Shown one piece after another: positions 6,904 to 13,313 of a stretch of 64,000 nucleotides of DNA. Each line of letters opens with the position of its first letter. Positions within the stretch are counted from its first letter, which is position 1. The DNA is from Marinobacter sp. SS21 (lineage in GTDB: Bacteria; Pseudomonadota; Gammaproteobacteria; Pseudomonadales; Oleiphilaceae): the NCBI RefSeq assembly GCF_028369065.1, contig NZ_JAQNDA010000001.1:1-64000 (forward strand), written 5' to 3'. The translations under genes were made by a program, and so were the position numbers. The notes under the pieces were generated by a model that did not search any database, was not told the DNA's origin, and saw only the letters and a program-made list of their open reading frames with translations.

Positions 6904-7179
6904 ATCACGATGCTCGCCCCGTTGACCGGTTTTAGCGATCTCCCCACGACATAGCCGGTAGAGAAACAATGCGACAGCTGTAGCTAGGCAAGCCCAAACA
7001 AGTGGATCCCATCGAAGGTTGGGGTACCTGACTACTGTTTCCGGACTGTCTGACAGTGGCTCGAACGAGTACACCGCAAAGACATTCATCGAAAATTCAT
7101 ATACCTGATAGGTCGCAACGACAACTGCCAGGGCCATTCCAATTCCCAGTAAGACGGCCATGACTGATTCCGTTCTCAT
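6898..7179 (-). CDS. Small membrane protein (93 aa)
   Basis: It starts at MRTESVMAVLLG; upstream codons read attC sequence and were excluded. Two hydrophobic stretches, at about residues 7-28 and 60-80, predict two transmembrane helices, with a loop containing SFEPLSDSPETVVRYPNLRWDP. No family was recognised. It is a cassette gene with its stop in the attC core. An internal ATG (MAVLLG) is an alternative start. Confidence 0.6.
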   Translation of the reverse strand: MRTESVMAVLLGIGMALAVVVATYQVYEFSMNVFAVYSFEPLSDSPETVVRYPNLRWDPLVWACLATAVALFLYRLCRGEIAKTGQRGEHRDS

Positions 7180-7185
7180 GTAATT

Positions 7186-7266
7186 TCCTAACGCCCGGCG
7201 CAGGGGCGGTGTGCGCAGCACGCCGTCCCAGTGGCCGCAGGCCACGACTGCCGCCGCTTGTTATGC
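7186..7266 (-). other. attC site of the 7261-7562 cassette
   Basis: Cores are TTCCTAAC (ending 7192) and GTTATGC (7260-7266), with inner arms GCCCGGCGCAGG and CTGCCGCCG. Confidence 0.75.
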
Positions 7267-7562
7267 GGGAATGCTGCAGCAACGCCACTTTGATTGTTTG
7301 CTATGCCAATACTACCGCAAGGGGATTGGCACAACCCATTTTCCGCCTCAGCGGCGTGACGCGGCTGAGGTTTGGCACCGAACGATGTGGCAGGGACTTT
7401 CAGAGCTGCCCAGCCGTGGACTGCAACCGTGTACACCGCCGATGCCGATATGAACCAAGTGAAACCTGACATTATTTGATTGTTGTTTTCACTGCAATTC
7501 TGATATTGCTTTGCCAGTGTGCCGCTACTTTTTAGGCAGCGATGGCTCATTAAGCCTTTGCC
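7267..7562 (-). other. Cassette body without a convincing gene
   Basis: The only long minus-strand frame (from MSGFTWFISASAVYTVAV, near 7472) runs straight through the attC and beyond, which cassette genes here do not do. The frame that would stop in the attC core has internal stops. It may be a decayed gene or a non-coding cassette. Confidence 0.4.
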
Positions 7563-7665
7563 GCATAACGCCTGCGTAAACGGCGGCTTTTGCGCAGCGA
7601 AGCGGAGAAAAAGCCGTCCGGTGGAGGCCCATCGGGCCGGAACGAATTTGACGCACTTGTTAGTG
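7563..7665 (-). other. attC site of cassette C1
   Basis: Cores are GCATAAC (7563-7569) and GTTAGTG (7659-7665). The long type has GGCGGCTTTTGCGC and AAAAAGCCGTCC. Confidence 0.8.
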
Positions 7666-7821
7666 GCCGGTCACCCGGCGCTTCATCCCTGGCACCCAAA
7701 CTTGAATGCCCTTTGCGATGCAGCTTGCAACCAACTTAGCCCATGGCGCGAGGAACCAGAACACGGAGCTCTCAGATTTTGCAGTGTTTTGCGGGGAGAA
7801 GAATTGGACCGAAGTGATAAT
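7660..7821 (-). CDS. Short conserved cassette ORF, family C copy 1
   Basis: The frame is collinear with family A: SPQNTAKS, VFWFLAPWAKLVASC, WVPGMKRRVTGH, then TAA in the attC core. No ATG, GTG or TTG precedes the GTG inside VFWF, so the start is unclear. An ATT codon lies at 7819-7821, and the boundary given is where similarity to family A would begin translation. Function is unknown. Confidence 0.3.
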   Translation of the reverse strand: MITSVQFFSPQNTAKSESSVFWFLAPWAKLVASCIAKGIQVWVPGMKRRVTGH

Positions 7822-7870
7822 TCGCGAGCAACTCCCTGCTCTACTGCTTAAATCCTTCCGAAGCCTTGGC

Positions 7871-7948
7871 CATTAACGCTGAGCACAGCGGCGCCACGTC
7901 AGTGGCGTCCGGCAGCCATCGGCTGCGTACTGATGCGCCTTGTTAATG
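7871..7948 (-). other. attC site of cassette B2
   Basis: Cores are CATTAAC (7871-7877) and GTTAATG (7942-7948). It is identical in type to the B1 site. Confidence 0.8.
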
Positions 7949-7953
7949 GCCGG

Positions 7954-8121
7954 TTACCCGGTCGTGAATTCCGGCACCCAAACCCGAATGCCCGCTCCGA
8001 TGTAGCTTGCACGAAGCTAAGCCCATGGCGGGAGGAGCCAAAACACGAGCGGTAAGGGCTTCACCGTCTTTTGCGGGGAGAACGGCTGAACTGTGGAACA
8101 CTTGCGAAAGCCACTCCCTGC
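7954..8121 (-). pseudogene. Short cassette ORF, family B copy 2, with internal stop
   Basis: This copy of B1 has the same internal TAG. Only a few bases differ, for example CTT for TTT after the TAG. The stop shared by all B copies means it predates their spread. Confidence 0.3.
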
Positions 8122-8152
8122 TCTACCGACGTACTTCCCTTGGGGCTTGGGC

Positions 8153-8230
8153 CGTTAACGCTGAGCACAGCGGCGCCACGACAGTGGCGTCCGGCGGCCA
8201 TCGGCCGCGTACTGATGCGCCTTGTTAATG
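8153..8230 (-). other. attC site of cassette A3
   Basis: Cores are CGTTAAC (8153-8159) and GTTAATG (8224-8230), with the A-type interior. Confidence 0.8.
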
Positions 8231-8386
8231 GCCGGTTACCCGGCGGTTTATCCCTGGCACCCAAAGCCGAATGCCCTCTGCAATGCAGCTTGCACCCAGC
8301 CTAGCCCATGGCGAAAGGAACCAGAACACGAAACCTAATGATTTTGCAGTGTTTTGCGGGGAGACGACTTGAACGGTGGTACACAC
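8225..8386 (-). CDS. Short conserved cassette ORF, family A copy 3
   Basis: This is the third copy of the 53-codon frame (GTG start at 8384-8386, stop in the attC core), identical in layout to copies 1 and 2. Function is unknown. Confidence 0.35.
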   Translation of the reverse strand: MCTTVQVVSPQNTAKSLGFVFWFLSPWARLGASCIAEGIRLWVPGINRRVTGH

Positions 8387-8435
8387 TTGGAAGCAACTCC
8401 CTGCTTTACTGAATGAATCCTTCCGAGGTCTTGGC

Positions 8436-8513
8436 CATTAACGCAGAGCACAGCGGCGCGAGCTGGCGAGCGTCCGGCAACCGCAGGTTGCGAACTGGTG
8501 CGTTTGGTTATGC
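8436..8513 (-). other. attC site of the 8508-8897 cassette
   Basis: Cores are CATTAAC (8436-8442) and GTTATGC (8507-8513). Inner arms are GCGAGCTGGCGAGCGTCC and CAACCGCAGGTTG. Confidence 0.8.
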
Positions 8514-8897
8514 ATTTACCCGTTCTCCACTGACCGCTCCGGCTTGCACTAACGCAGATAAGATTCGTGAGTTCCGTTTCCTTGTAGTGATGAACCATCC
8601 CAGCTGTAAAGAAAGAAGAATTACCATTCCGAACGATAGAATCGACATATTTAGACGATGAAGCGATGCCAATTCATAACCGGCATATGTCTTGCGTAAT
8701 ACGGTCTCTTGATTCCACAGCTCAATGGCACCAAAAACGTCCAGCCCGAACAAGCTTGCATAGTGAAAGGCCAAATATAAGTTGTATACAGCACCGAAAC
8801 CGAAGAATAAAATCAGAAAAGCAACCGTACATTTTAAGAACATGTACATTCTTGGTGTTGGGCCGACTACGGCCTTGATGTCCTTATCACTTAGCAC
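8508..8897 (-). CDS. Small membrane protein (129 aa)
   Basis: The start is GTG at 8897, supported by AGGAGAG close upstream. Two hydrophobic helices are predicted at about residues 20-42 (CTVAFLILFFGFGAVYNLYL) and 86-105 (ILSFGMVILLSLQLGWFI), with a polar loop between them and a basic C-terminus. No family was recognised. The stop lies in the attC core. The gene is less GC-rich than chromosomal neighbours, fitting an acquired cassette. Confidence 0.65.
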   Translation of the reverse strand: MLSDKDIKAVVGPTPRMYMFLKCTVAFLILFFGFGAVYNLYLAFHYASLFGLDVFGAIELWNQETVLRKTYAGYELASLHRLNMSILSFGMVILLSLQLGWFITTRKRNSRILSALVQAGAVSGERVNA

Positions 8898-8919
8898 AGC
8901 CTCTCCTCATGTGCACTCT

Positions 8920-9003
8920 GCATAACGCTTGCAGCATGCGCGCCCATGGAATGGAGCCTAAGGCGCAATGTAGTGGGCGTCGCCGTGCCTGCACTGGTTA
9001 TAC
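8920..9003 (-). other. attC site of the 9008-9289 cassette
   Basis: Cores are GCATAAC (8920-8926) and GTTATAC (8997-9003). It shares the GCGCGCCCATG and GGGCGTCGCC arms with the site at 12462-12545. Confidence 0.8.
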
Positions 9004-9007
9004 GGTC

Positions 9008-9289
9008 TCACAGCAACCCTTTTGTCCCGGGCCAAGCTCGACCTGCGGGCAACCTTCTTTCAAACAGTTTTTTATTCACCGCCCCGTATAGTCGCGAATA
9101 GCGGATGGCTAGCCTGATCCGATTTTGACGAGCTACATACATCGATGGCGGCCTATCCCATCCCCAACTCATGCGCCCTGAGACTTTCGCGTTTTGGTAC
9201 TCCAGCACTATAGCCCGCGTCAGTGCGCTCTTTAGCTCCTTCCGGCTCATGATACCAATAGGCTTTCTAGGCTTCCGAGAGTGATTCAT
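9008..9289 (-). CDS. Basic cassette-encoded hypothetical protein (93 aa)
   Basis: The protein is strongly basic (NHSRKPRKP at the start; KKLFERRLPAGR near the end) and has no membrane segment. The high Arg/Lys content could suit nucleic-acid binding, but no motif supports that and I do not recognise a family. The ATG at 9289 follows the cassette boundary, and the TGA stop is 5 nt from the attC core at 8997-9003. Confidence 0.6.
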   Translation of the reverse strand: MNHSRKPRKPIGIMSRKELKSALTRAIVLEYQNAKVSGRMSWGWDRPPSMYVARQNRIRLAIRYSRLYGAVNKKLFERRLPAGRAWPGTKGLL

Positions 9290-9295
9290 GTTTAC

Positions 9296-9378
9296 GTATA
9301 ACGCTGCCAGCAGAGGCCGCCGGGGCTTTTAGGGGCGAAGCCCCGTCCCGGCGGTCCTGCTGACTGGCCTTGTTATGG
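9296..9378 (-). other. attC site of the 9373-9640 cassette
   Basis: Cores are GTATAAC (9296-9302) and GTTATGG (9372-9378). The palindrome is strong, with GGCCGCCGGGGCTTTT and GAAGCCCCGTCCCGGCGG. Confidence 0.8.
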
Positions 9379-9397
9379 CGGCGCCAGCAGAGACTTG

Positions 9398-9580
9398 CTA
9401 CGAAGCCACCAGCCGCACCACCATGAGTTCAATTCTGCGCGGATATACCCGAGGCACGGACCAACCGCACGCCATTGTGGCACCGAGCGAAAGCACGATG
9501 CCTGAATTTACCGCAAAACTACTTGGTGGAGCCACGCTGATGAAAAGGCTAATAAATGTGCAGATGATGAAGGTTGGCAC
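9398..9580 (-). CDS. Possible small hydrophobic cassette protein (60 aa)
   Basis: This minus-strand frame from GTG at 9580 to TAG at 9398 starts with a hydrophobic run (PTFIICTFISLFISV) that could be a membrane helix or signal. AAGGGAAT lies immediately upstream, at rather short spacing. Unlike neighbours, the stop is 20 nt short of the attC core. It is the only plausible gene in this cassette body (9379-9640). Confidence 0.35.
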   Translation of the reverse strand: MPTFIICTFISLFISVAPPSSFAVNSGIVLSLGATMACGWSVPRVYPRRIELMVVRLVAS

Positions 9581-9640
9581 ATTCCCTTGCCGCTACTGAC
9601 TCCGATATTTCCGCGCCCTACCCACTAAACATGAGCGCGC

Positions 9641-9743
9641 CCATAACGCCTGCGTAAACGGCGGCTTTTGCGCAGCGAAGCGGAGAAAAAGCCGTCCGGT
9701 GGAGGCCCATCGGGCCGGAACGAATTTGACGCACTTGTTAGTG
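9641..9743 (-). other. attC site of cassette C2
   Basis: Cores are CCATAAC (9641-9647) and GTTAGTG (9737-9743), identical in type to C1. Confidence 0.8.
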
Positions 9744-9899
9744 GCCGGTCACCCGGCGCTTCATCCCTGGCACCCAAACTTGAATGCCCTTTGCGATGCA
9801 GCTTGCAACCAACTTAGCCCATGGCGCGAGGAACCAGAACACGGAGCTCTCAGATTTTGCAGTGTTTTGCGGGGAAAAGAATTGGACCGAAGTGATAAT
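9738..9899 (-). CDS. Short conserved cassette ORF, family C copy 2
   Basis: This is a near-identical copy of C1. A one-base difference in the G-rich stretch near 9877 (GGGGAAAAG against GGGGAGAAG) is the only change noticed. The start is uncertain, as for C1. Confidence 0.3.
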   Translation of the reverse strand: MITSVQFFSPQNTAKSESSVFWFLAPWAKLVASCIAKGIQVWVPGMKRRVTGH

Positions 9900-9948
9900 T
9901 CGCGAGCAACTCCCTGCTCTACTGCTTAAATCCTTCCGAAGCCTTGGC

Positions 9949-10053
9949 CATTAACGCCAAAATTCAGCGGCGGCCTTTGCGTAGCGAAGCGGAGAAAAGG
10001 CCGTCCGGTGGAGGCCCTTCAGGGCCGGAACGAACTGGAATGACTGGTTATGT
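9949..10053 (-). other. attC site of the 10048-10428 cassette
   Basis: Cores are CATTAAC (9949-9955) and GTTATGT (10047-10053). The long type has GGCGGCCTTTGCG and AAAAGGCCGTCC. Confidence 0.8.
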
Positions 10054-10428
10054 AGCACCCCGGTTTCGTGGATTGTGATGAGAAATTACGGCACCACACC
10101 ATTTCTTTGTGGTTTTGCGATCCTCAAGACCAGAATCGTACTCAAGGTCGTAGGATGGAGATGTGAGCATCTCTTCCCGAATATCCTCGTATTCTTCTTC
10201 AGTAATTTCGAAAGGTTTCCAGTAACAACCACCTCCCATTCCTTGATCAGCGCCACCAGAAAGCAGCTCCTCCTTCAAAATATGGAAAGGGGGAAACTGT
10301 TTCGTGCATGAGACGAGCAACGCCAGACTTGGCGAATAACGCAGGAGAAAATCGTCAAAATTAACGATTTCCCACCTGCCGTCGGCACTACCCATAGCGG
10401 GTAAAATTTTTATCTTAATCTGTCTCAT
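10048..10428 (-). CDS. Cassette-encoded hypothetical protein (126 aa)
   Basis: This soluble protein with mixed charge was not recognised. The N-terminus (MRQIKIKILPAM) looks like a beta strand, and there is an acidic middle (FEITEEEYEDIREEM) and a GGGADQGMGGGC-like glycine-rich turn region. The ATG at 10428 lies close to the cassette boundary. The stop lies within the attC core. Confidence 0.65.
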   Translation of the reverse strand: MRQIKIKILPAMGSADGRWEIVNFDDFLLRYSPSLALLVSCTKQFPPFHILKEELLSGGADQGMGGGCYWKPFEITEEEYEDIREEMLTSPSYDLEYDSGLEDRKTTKKWCGAVISHHNPRNRGAT

Positions 10429-10440
10429 GACTTCAGCTAC

Positions 10441-10543
10441 ACATAACGCCTGCGTAAACGGCGGCTTTTGCGCAGCGAAGCGGAGAAAAAGCCGTCCGGT
10501 GGAGGCCCATCGGGCCGGAACGAATTTGACGCACTTGTTAGTG
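10441..10543 (-). other. attC site of cassette C3
   Basis: Cores are ACATAAC (10441-10447) and GTTAGTG (10537-10543), identical in type to C1 and C2. Confidence 0.8.
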
Positions 10544-10699
10544 GCCGGTCACCCGGCGCTTCATCCCTGGCACCCAAACTTGAATGCCCTTTGCGATGCA
10601 GCTTGCAACCAACTTAGCCCATGGCGCGAGGAACCAGAACACGGAGCTCTCAGATTTTGCAGTGTTTTGCGGGGAAAAGAATTGGACCGAAGTGATAAT
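10538..10699 (-). CDS. Short conserved cassette ORF, family C copy 3
   Basis: This is the third copy of the family C frame, matching C2 including its one-base variant. Function is unknown and the start unclear. Confidence 0.3.
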   Translation of the reverse strand: MITSVQFFSPQNTAKSESSVFWFLAPWAKLVASCIAKGIQVWVPGMKRRVTGH

Positions 10700-10748
10700 T
10701 CGCGAGCAACTCCCTGCTCTACTGCTTAAATCCTTCCGAAGCCTTGGC

Positions 10749-10851
10749 CATTAACGCCTGCATAAACGGCGGCTTTTACGTAGCGAAGCGAAGAAAAAGC
10801 CGTCCGGTGGAGGGCCATCGGCCCGGAACGTATTTGATGCACTTGTTAACT
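10749..10851 (-). other. attC site of the second 92-aa membrane-protein cassette
   Basis: Cores are CATTAAC (10749-10755) and GTTAACT (10845-10851). The interior matches 5825-5927. Confidence 0.8.
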
Positions 10852-11124
10852 GGTTTTATGAAACGTACATAAAAACCAACAGATTAACCAATAAACCAGT
10901 GAGTACAGGGCTAATCCAAGTACAAATCCCTCCCATTGGGAGATGTATGCACCAATGTCCCTGCTATAGATAAAAAATGGCTCACCTACCCAGGAAACAG
11001 GGGCAAAATAGAGTATCTCAACGCCTAGAGGGATGAGCCCCCAAGGAACAGCGTAGGCCAATGCCCTGCACATTAGCGGAAAAAGCAGTAACACGATCCA
11101 AAATTTGAATACTCGCGACTTCAT
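10846..11124 (-). CDS. Small membrane protein, cassette copy 2
   Basis: This duplicate of the gene at 5922-6200 has 92 residues and two predicted membrane helices. The only difference noticed is GCG for GTA-type coding in the ALAYAVPWG segment (Ala for Val). The attC on its 3' side is also duplicated, but the flanking cassettes differ, so the copy moved as a cassette and not by block duplication. Confidence 0.65.
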   Translation of the reverse strand: MKSRVFKFWIVLLLFPLMCRALAYAVPWGLIPLGVEILYFAPVSWVGEPFFIYSRDIGAYISQWEGFVLGLALYSLVYWLICWFLCTFHKTS

Positions 11125-11133
11125 ACCGCTACC

Positions 11134-11218
11134 AGTTAACGCTAGCAACAGGGGCGCAGGCGCGTTAGCGACTGCGTCCCAGCGACCGCAGGGAGCGAAC
11201 TGCTTGCCCTTGTTATGG
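11134..11218 (-). other. attC site of the 11213-11541 cassette
   Basis: Cores are AGTTAAC (11134-11140) and GTTATGG (11212-11218). Inner arms include GGGGCGCAGGCGCG and GACTGCGTCCC. Confidence 0.75.
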
Positions 11219-11541
11219 CCGCAATGGTTGATGATGAACAACGCCGCGCTGCCGCAGCCACAGCGGAGGCCACACTTGCCAAGTGCGATGGTTTAGCGCA
11301 CAGAGCCGTGAATTGCCGCCTGACCGACTGAGTGGCACTGAGAACAGCGCGATGCATGACAAAATTCCCTCTTTGTTTGAACAGCGCCACGAAGAACTAG
11401 GCGCTGAACTTGATGCCCGGTGTTACCCCCTGAGCGGCATACCACACAATGCGAATATGCCAAATTGAACCACGTTTTCGCCGGACTAGAAACTCGAATT
11501 ACACGCCGAACTTGCTACCCAAAAGTTCAAAAGCTTTTGCG
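11213..11541 (-). pseudogene. Decayed cassette gene
   Basis: On the minus strand one frame starts with ATG next to the cassette boundary (MAQKLLNFWVASSACNSSF), hits TAG, continues, hits TAA, and then reads on to TAA in the attC core, ending in WPPLWLRQRGVVHHQPLRP. Start and stop positions fit a cassette gene with two internal stops. The short serine/cysteine-rich style recalls DUF1010-type cassette proteins, but that link is only an impression. Confidence 0.35.
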
Positions 11542-11619
11542 CCATAACGCTGAGCACAGCGGCGCCACGACAGTGGCGTCCGGCGGACATCGGCCGCGTA
11601 CTGATGCGCCTTGTTAATG
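11542..11619 (-). other. attC site of cassette A4
   Basis: Cores are CCATAAC (11542-11548) and GTTAATG (11613-11619). It is A-type with one change (GGCGGACATC). Confidence 0.8.
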
Positions 11620-11775
11620 GCCGGTTACCCGGCGGTTTATCCCTGGCACCCAAAGCCGAATGCCCTTTGCAATGCAGCTTGCACCCAGCCTAGCCCATGG
11701 CGAAAGGAACCAGAACACGAAACCTAATGATTTTTCAGTGTCTTGCGGGGAGACGACTTGAACGGTGGTACACAC
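11614..11775 (-). CDS. Short conserved cassette ORF, family A copy 4
   Basis: This is the most diverged A copy. Three base changes near 11733-11742 alter two residues (SPQDTEKS for SPQNTAKS) without breaking the frame. GTG start at 11773-11775, stop in the attC core. Function is unknown. Confidence 0.35.
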   Translation of the reverse strand: MCTTVQVVSPQDTEKSLGFVFWFLSPWARLGASCIAKGIRLWVPGINRRVTGH

Positions 11776-11824
11776 TTGGAAGCAACTCCCTGCTTTACTG
11801 AATGAATCCTTCCGAGGCCTTGGC

Positions 11825-11925
11825 CATTAACGCGGAGCACAGCGGCGACCTTGGAGTGGCGCCGAAGGAGCCACGTAAAGGGCGTCCGGCGGCCACCGGC
11901 CGCGTACTGATGCGATTTGTTAGAT
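11825..11925 (-). other. attC site of cassette D
   Basis: Cores are CATTAAC (11825-11831) and GTTAGAT (11919-11925). It is an A-like site enlarged by a 23-bp insertion-like segment (GAGTGGCGCCGAAGG region). Confidence 0.75.
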
Positions 11926-12179
11926 GCCGGTTACCCGGCACTTTATTGTGGCACCCAACCCTGAATGCCTACTCCCGATACGTTGCACCAAGCTGACCCA
12001 TGGCGCCAGGAACCAGAACACCGAATGCGCGAAAACATCTTATGGTTGCGCCGGATTGCCCCACAACCTGAACCCCGAGTTACCAGCCAAAACCGATGAC
12101 TGATTGGAGGCTGTGTTTTGCCCGAAACCAACTGCAAAACCGAGCCCGAGCACCAAGCCCAAAAGCGACGGAGCCAGGC
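11920..12179 (-). pseudogene. Cassette body related to families A-C (family D)
   Basis: The 3' half (11920-12039) keeps VFWFLAPWVSLV and the terminal RVTG before a stop in the attC core, but a one-base shift scrambles the middle and a TAA lies upstream of DVFAHSVFWF. The remaining part (12040-12179) is unrelated to A-C and has no clear gene. Confidence 0.3.
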
Positions 12180-12257
12180 ATTTAACGCTGAGCACAGCGG
12201 CGCCACGTCAGTGGCGTCCGGCAGCCATCGGCTGCGTACTGATGCGCCTTGTTAATG
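12180..12257 (-). other. attC site of cassette B3
   Basis: Cores are ATTTAAC (12180-12186) and GTTAATG (12251-12257), of B type. Confidence 0.8.
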
Positions 12258-12262
12258 GCCGG

Positions 12263-12430
12263 TTACCCGGTCGTGAATTCCGGCACCCAAACCCGAATGC
12301 CCGCTCCGATGTAGCTTGCACGAAGCTAAGCCCATGGCGGGAGGAGCCAAAACACGAGCGCTAAGGGCTTCACCGTCTTTTGCGGGGAGAACGGCTGAAC
12401 TGTGGAACACTTGCGAAAGCCACTCCCTGC
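12263..12430 (-). pseudogene. Short cassette ORF, family B copy 3, with internal stop
   Basis: This is the third B copy. It shares the internal TAG of B1 and B2 and differs at a few bases, such as CGCTAAGG for CGGTAAGG near 12359. Confidence 0.3.
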
Positions 12431-12461
12431 TCTACCGACGTACTTCCCTTGGGGCTTGGGC

Positions 12462-12545
12462 CGTTAACGCCAGCAGCATGCGCGCCCATGAAATGGAGCC
12501 GAAGGCGCAATGTAATGGGCGTCGCCGTGCCTGCATTGGTTAGGC
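12462..12545 (-). other. attC site of the DUF4279 cassette
   Basis: Cores are CGTTAAC (12462-12468) and GTTAGGC (12539-12545, a perfect consensus core). The interior is related to the site at 8920-9003. Confidence 0.8.
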
Positions 12546-12548
12546 CAT

Positions 12549-13016
12549 TTAGCAGCAACTCGATTCATCGCCTTGAATCTCCGGTTCGTGATACAAATCC
12601 CACCACACCTCTACACCCGCATCGGCCAATCCGCGCATCTGATCTGGCGAGATAGTAGGACCACCTTGAGTGTAACCATACATAATCGCCACAGACATAT
12701 CACAACCACGATCTCGAAGACCTTCCAAAATCCCAGCGTCCCTGAGCGGCCCAGCAAGCAGAATTTCAAGGTGACGTCGGCAATCCCTGGATTCGCTAAG
12801 CTCTTTAGTCGAATAAAACCATCCGTGCCGCGGATAGTATCTATAGTTCACATCGGTGCGTTTCGTTCTCTGCTCACCTTTTTCGAAACTACGAGTTGGC
12901 TCACAACCTATTAGAGCGGAGATAGCATCAGGGTCCACTCTTTCGGACGTGATCCGCAGAGTGGCGTAAGTGCCTGTGCAAGTCGCGTAATGATCGTCAA
13001 TTTCGTGCGATTGCAT
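12549..13016 (-). CDS. DUF4279 domain protein
   Basis: The 155-residue protein has the features of DUF4279: an N-terminal YATLRITSERVDPDAISALIGCEPTRSFEKGE block, split here into strand and helix, a WFYSTKEL segment near residue 66, and a C-terminal half ending in AGVEVWWDLYHE. The role of the domain is unknown; it is common in accessory regions. It is the cassette nearest nrdB, hence in the position an integron promoter would read first, but no integrase or attI is recognisable beyond it. GTTAGGC on the minus strand at 13031-13037 marks its 5' boundary. Confidence 0.75.
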   Translation of the reverse strand: MQSHEIDDHYATCTGTYATLRITSERVDPDAISALIGCEPTRSFEKGEQRTKRTDVNYRYYPRHGWFYSTKELSESRDCRRHLEILLAGPLRDAGILEGLRDRGCDMSVAIMYGYTQGGPTISPDQMRGLADAGVEVWWDLYHEPEIQGDESSCC

Positions 13017-13037
13017 TGGATCTCCTATGGGCCTAAC

Positions 13038-13313
13038 AGCTAATTATACGAACGCGTTCGTATATCCAGCATTCGTATAACTCCATTTGTAACCCTCGAC
13101 CGGATTCTTATAAATCCCTTAAAAACAAAAAGATAGAAAAAACCGAGCAAGGCTCGTTCGGAGTTATACGCCCTCGCCCCCAAGACCATCCTGGGTCAAG
13201 AAGGGCGTATAACTCCGCTAGTGAATTCCACTACCCTCAAATCTATCAGAGAGTTACGGAGTTTGCCCGCCGGGGTTCGGGAGTTTTGCGAATGCGTTCG
13301 TATAACTCCGCAC
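13038..13313. repeat. Cluster of 11-bp repeats between the cassette array and nrdB
   Basis: The motif CGTATAACTCC occurs at 13074, 13206 and 13299, and inverted at 13160-13170. The inner pair forms a perfect 16-bp inverted repeat (13159-13174 with 13202-13217). A perfect 20-bp palindrome, with centre ACGCGT, spans 13045-13064. There is no gene. The region could hold an attI-like site, the nrdB terminator or a protein-binding array. Confidence 0.6.

Noticed and set aside
5264-12545. CRISPR array
   Set aside because: The repeated 70-105 bp units are palindromic, vary in type, and are spaced by 200-400 bp of genes or cassette bodies with core boxes. This is attC structure, not CRISPR repeats and spacers.
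13159-13217. A standard attC formed by the 16-bp inverted repeat
   Set aside because: The core-like boxes are in the reverse order (GTTATAC first, GTATAAC last), so it is not an attC in the usual sense.
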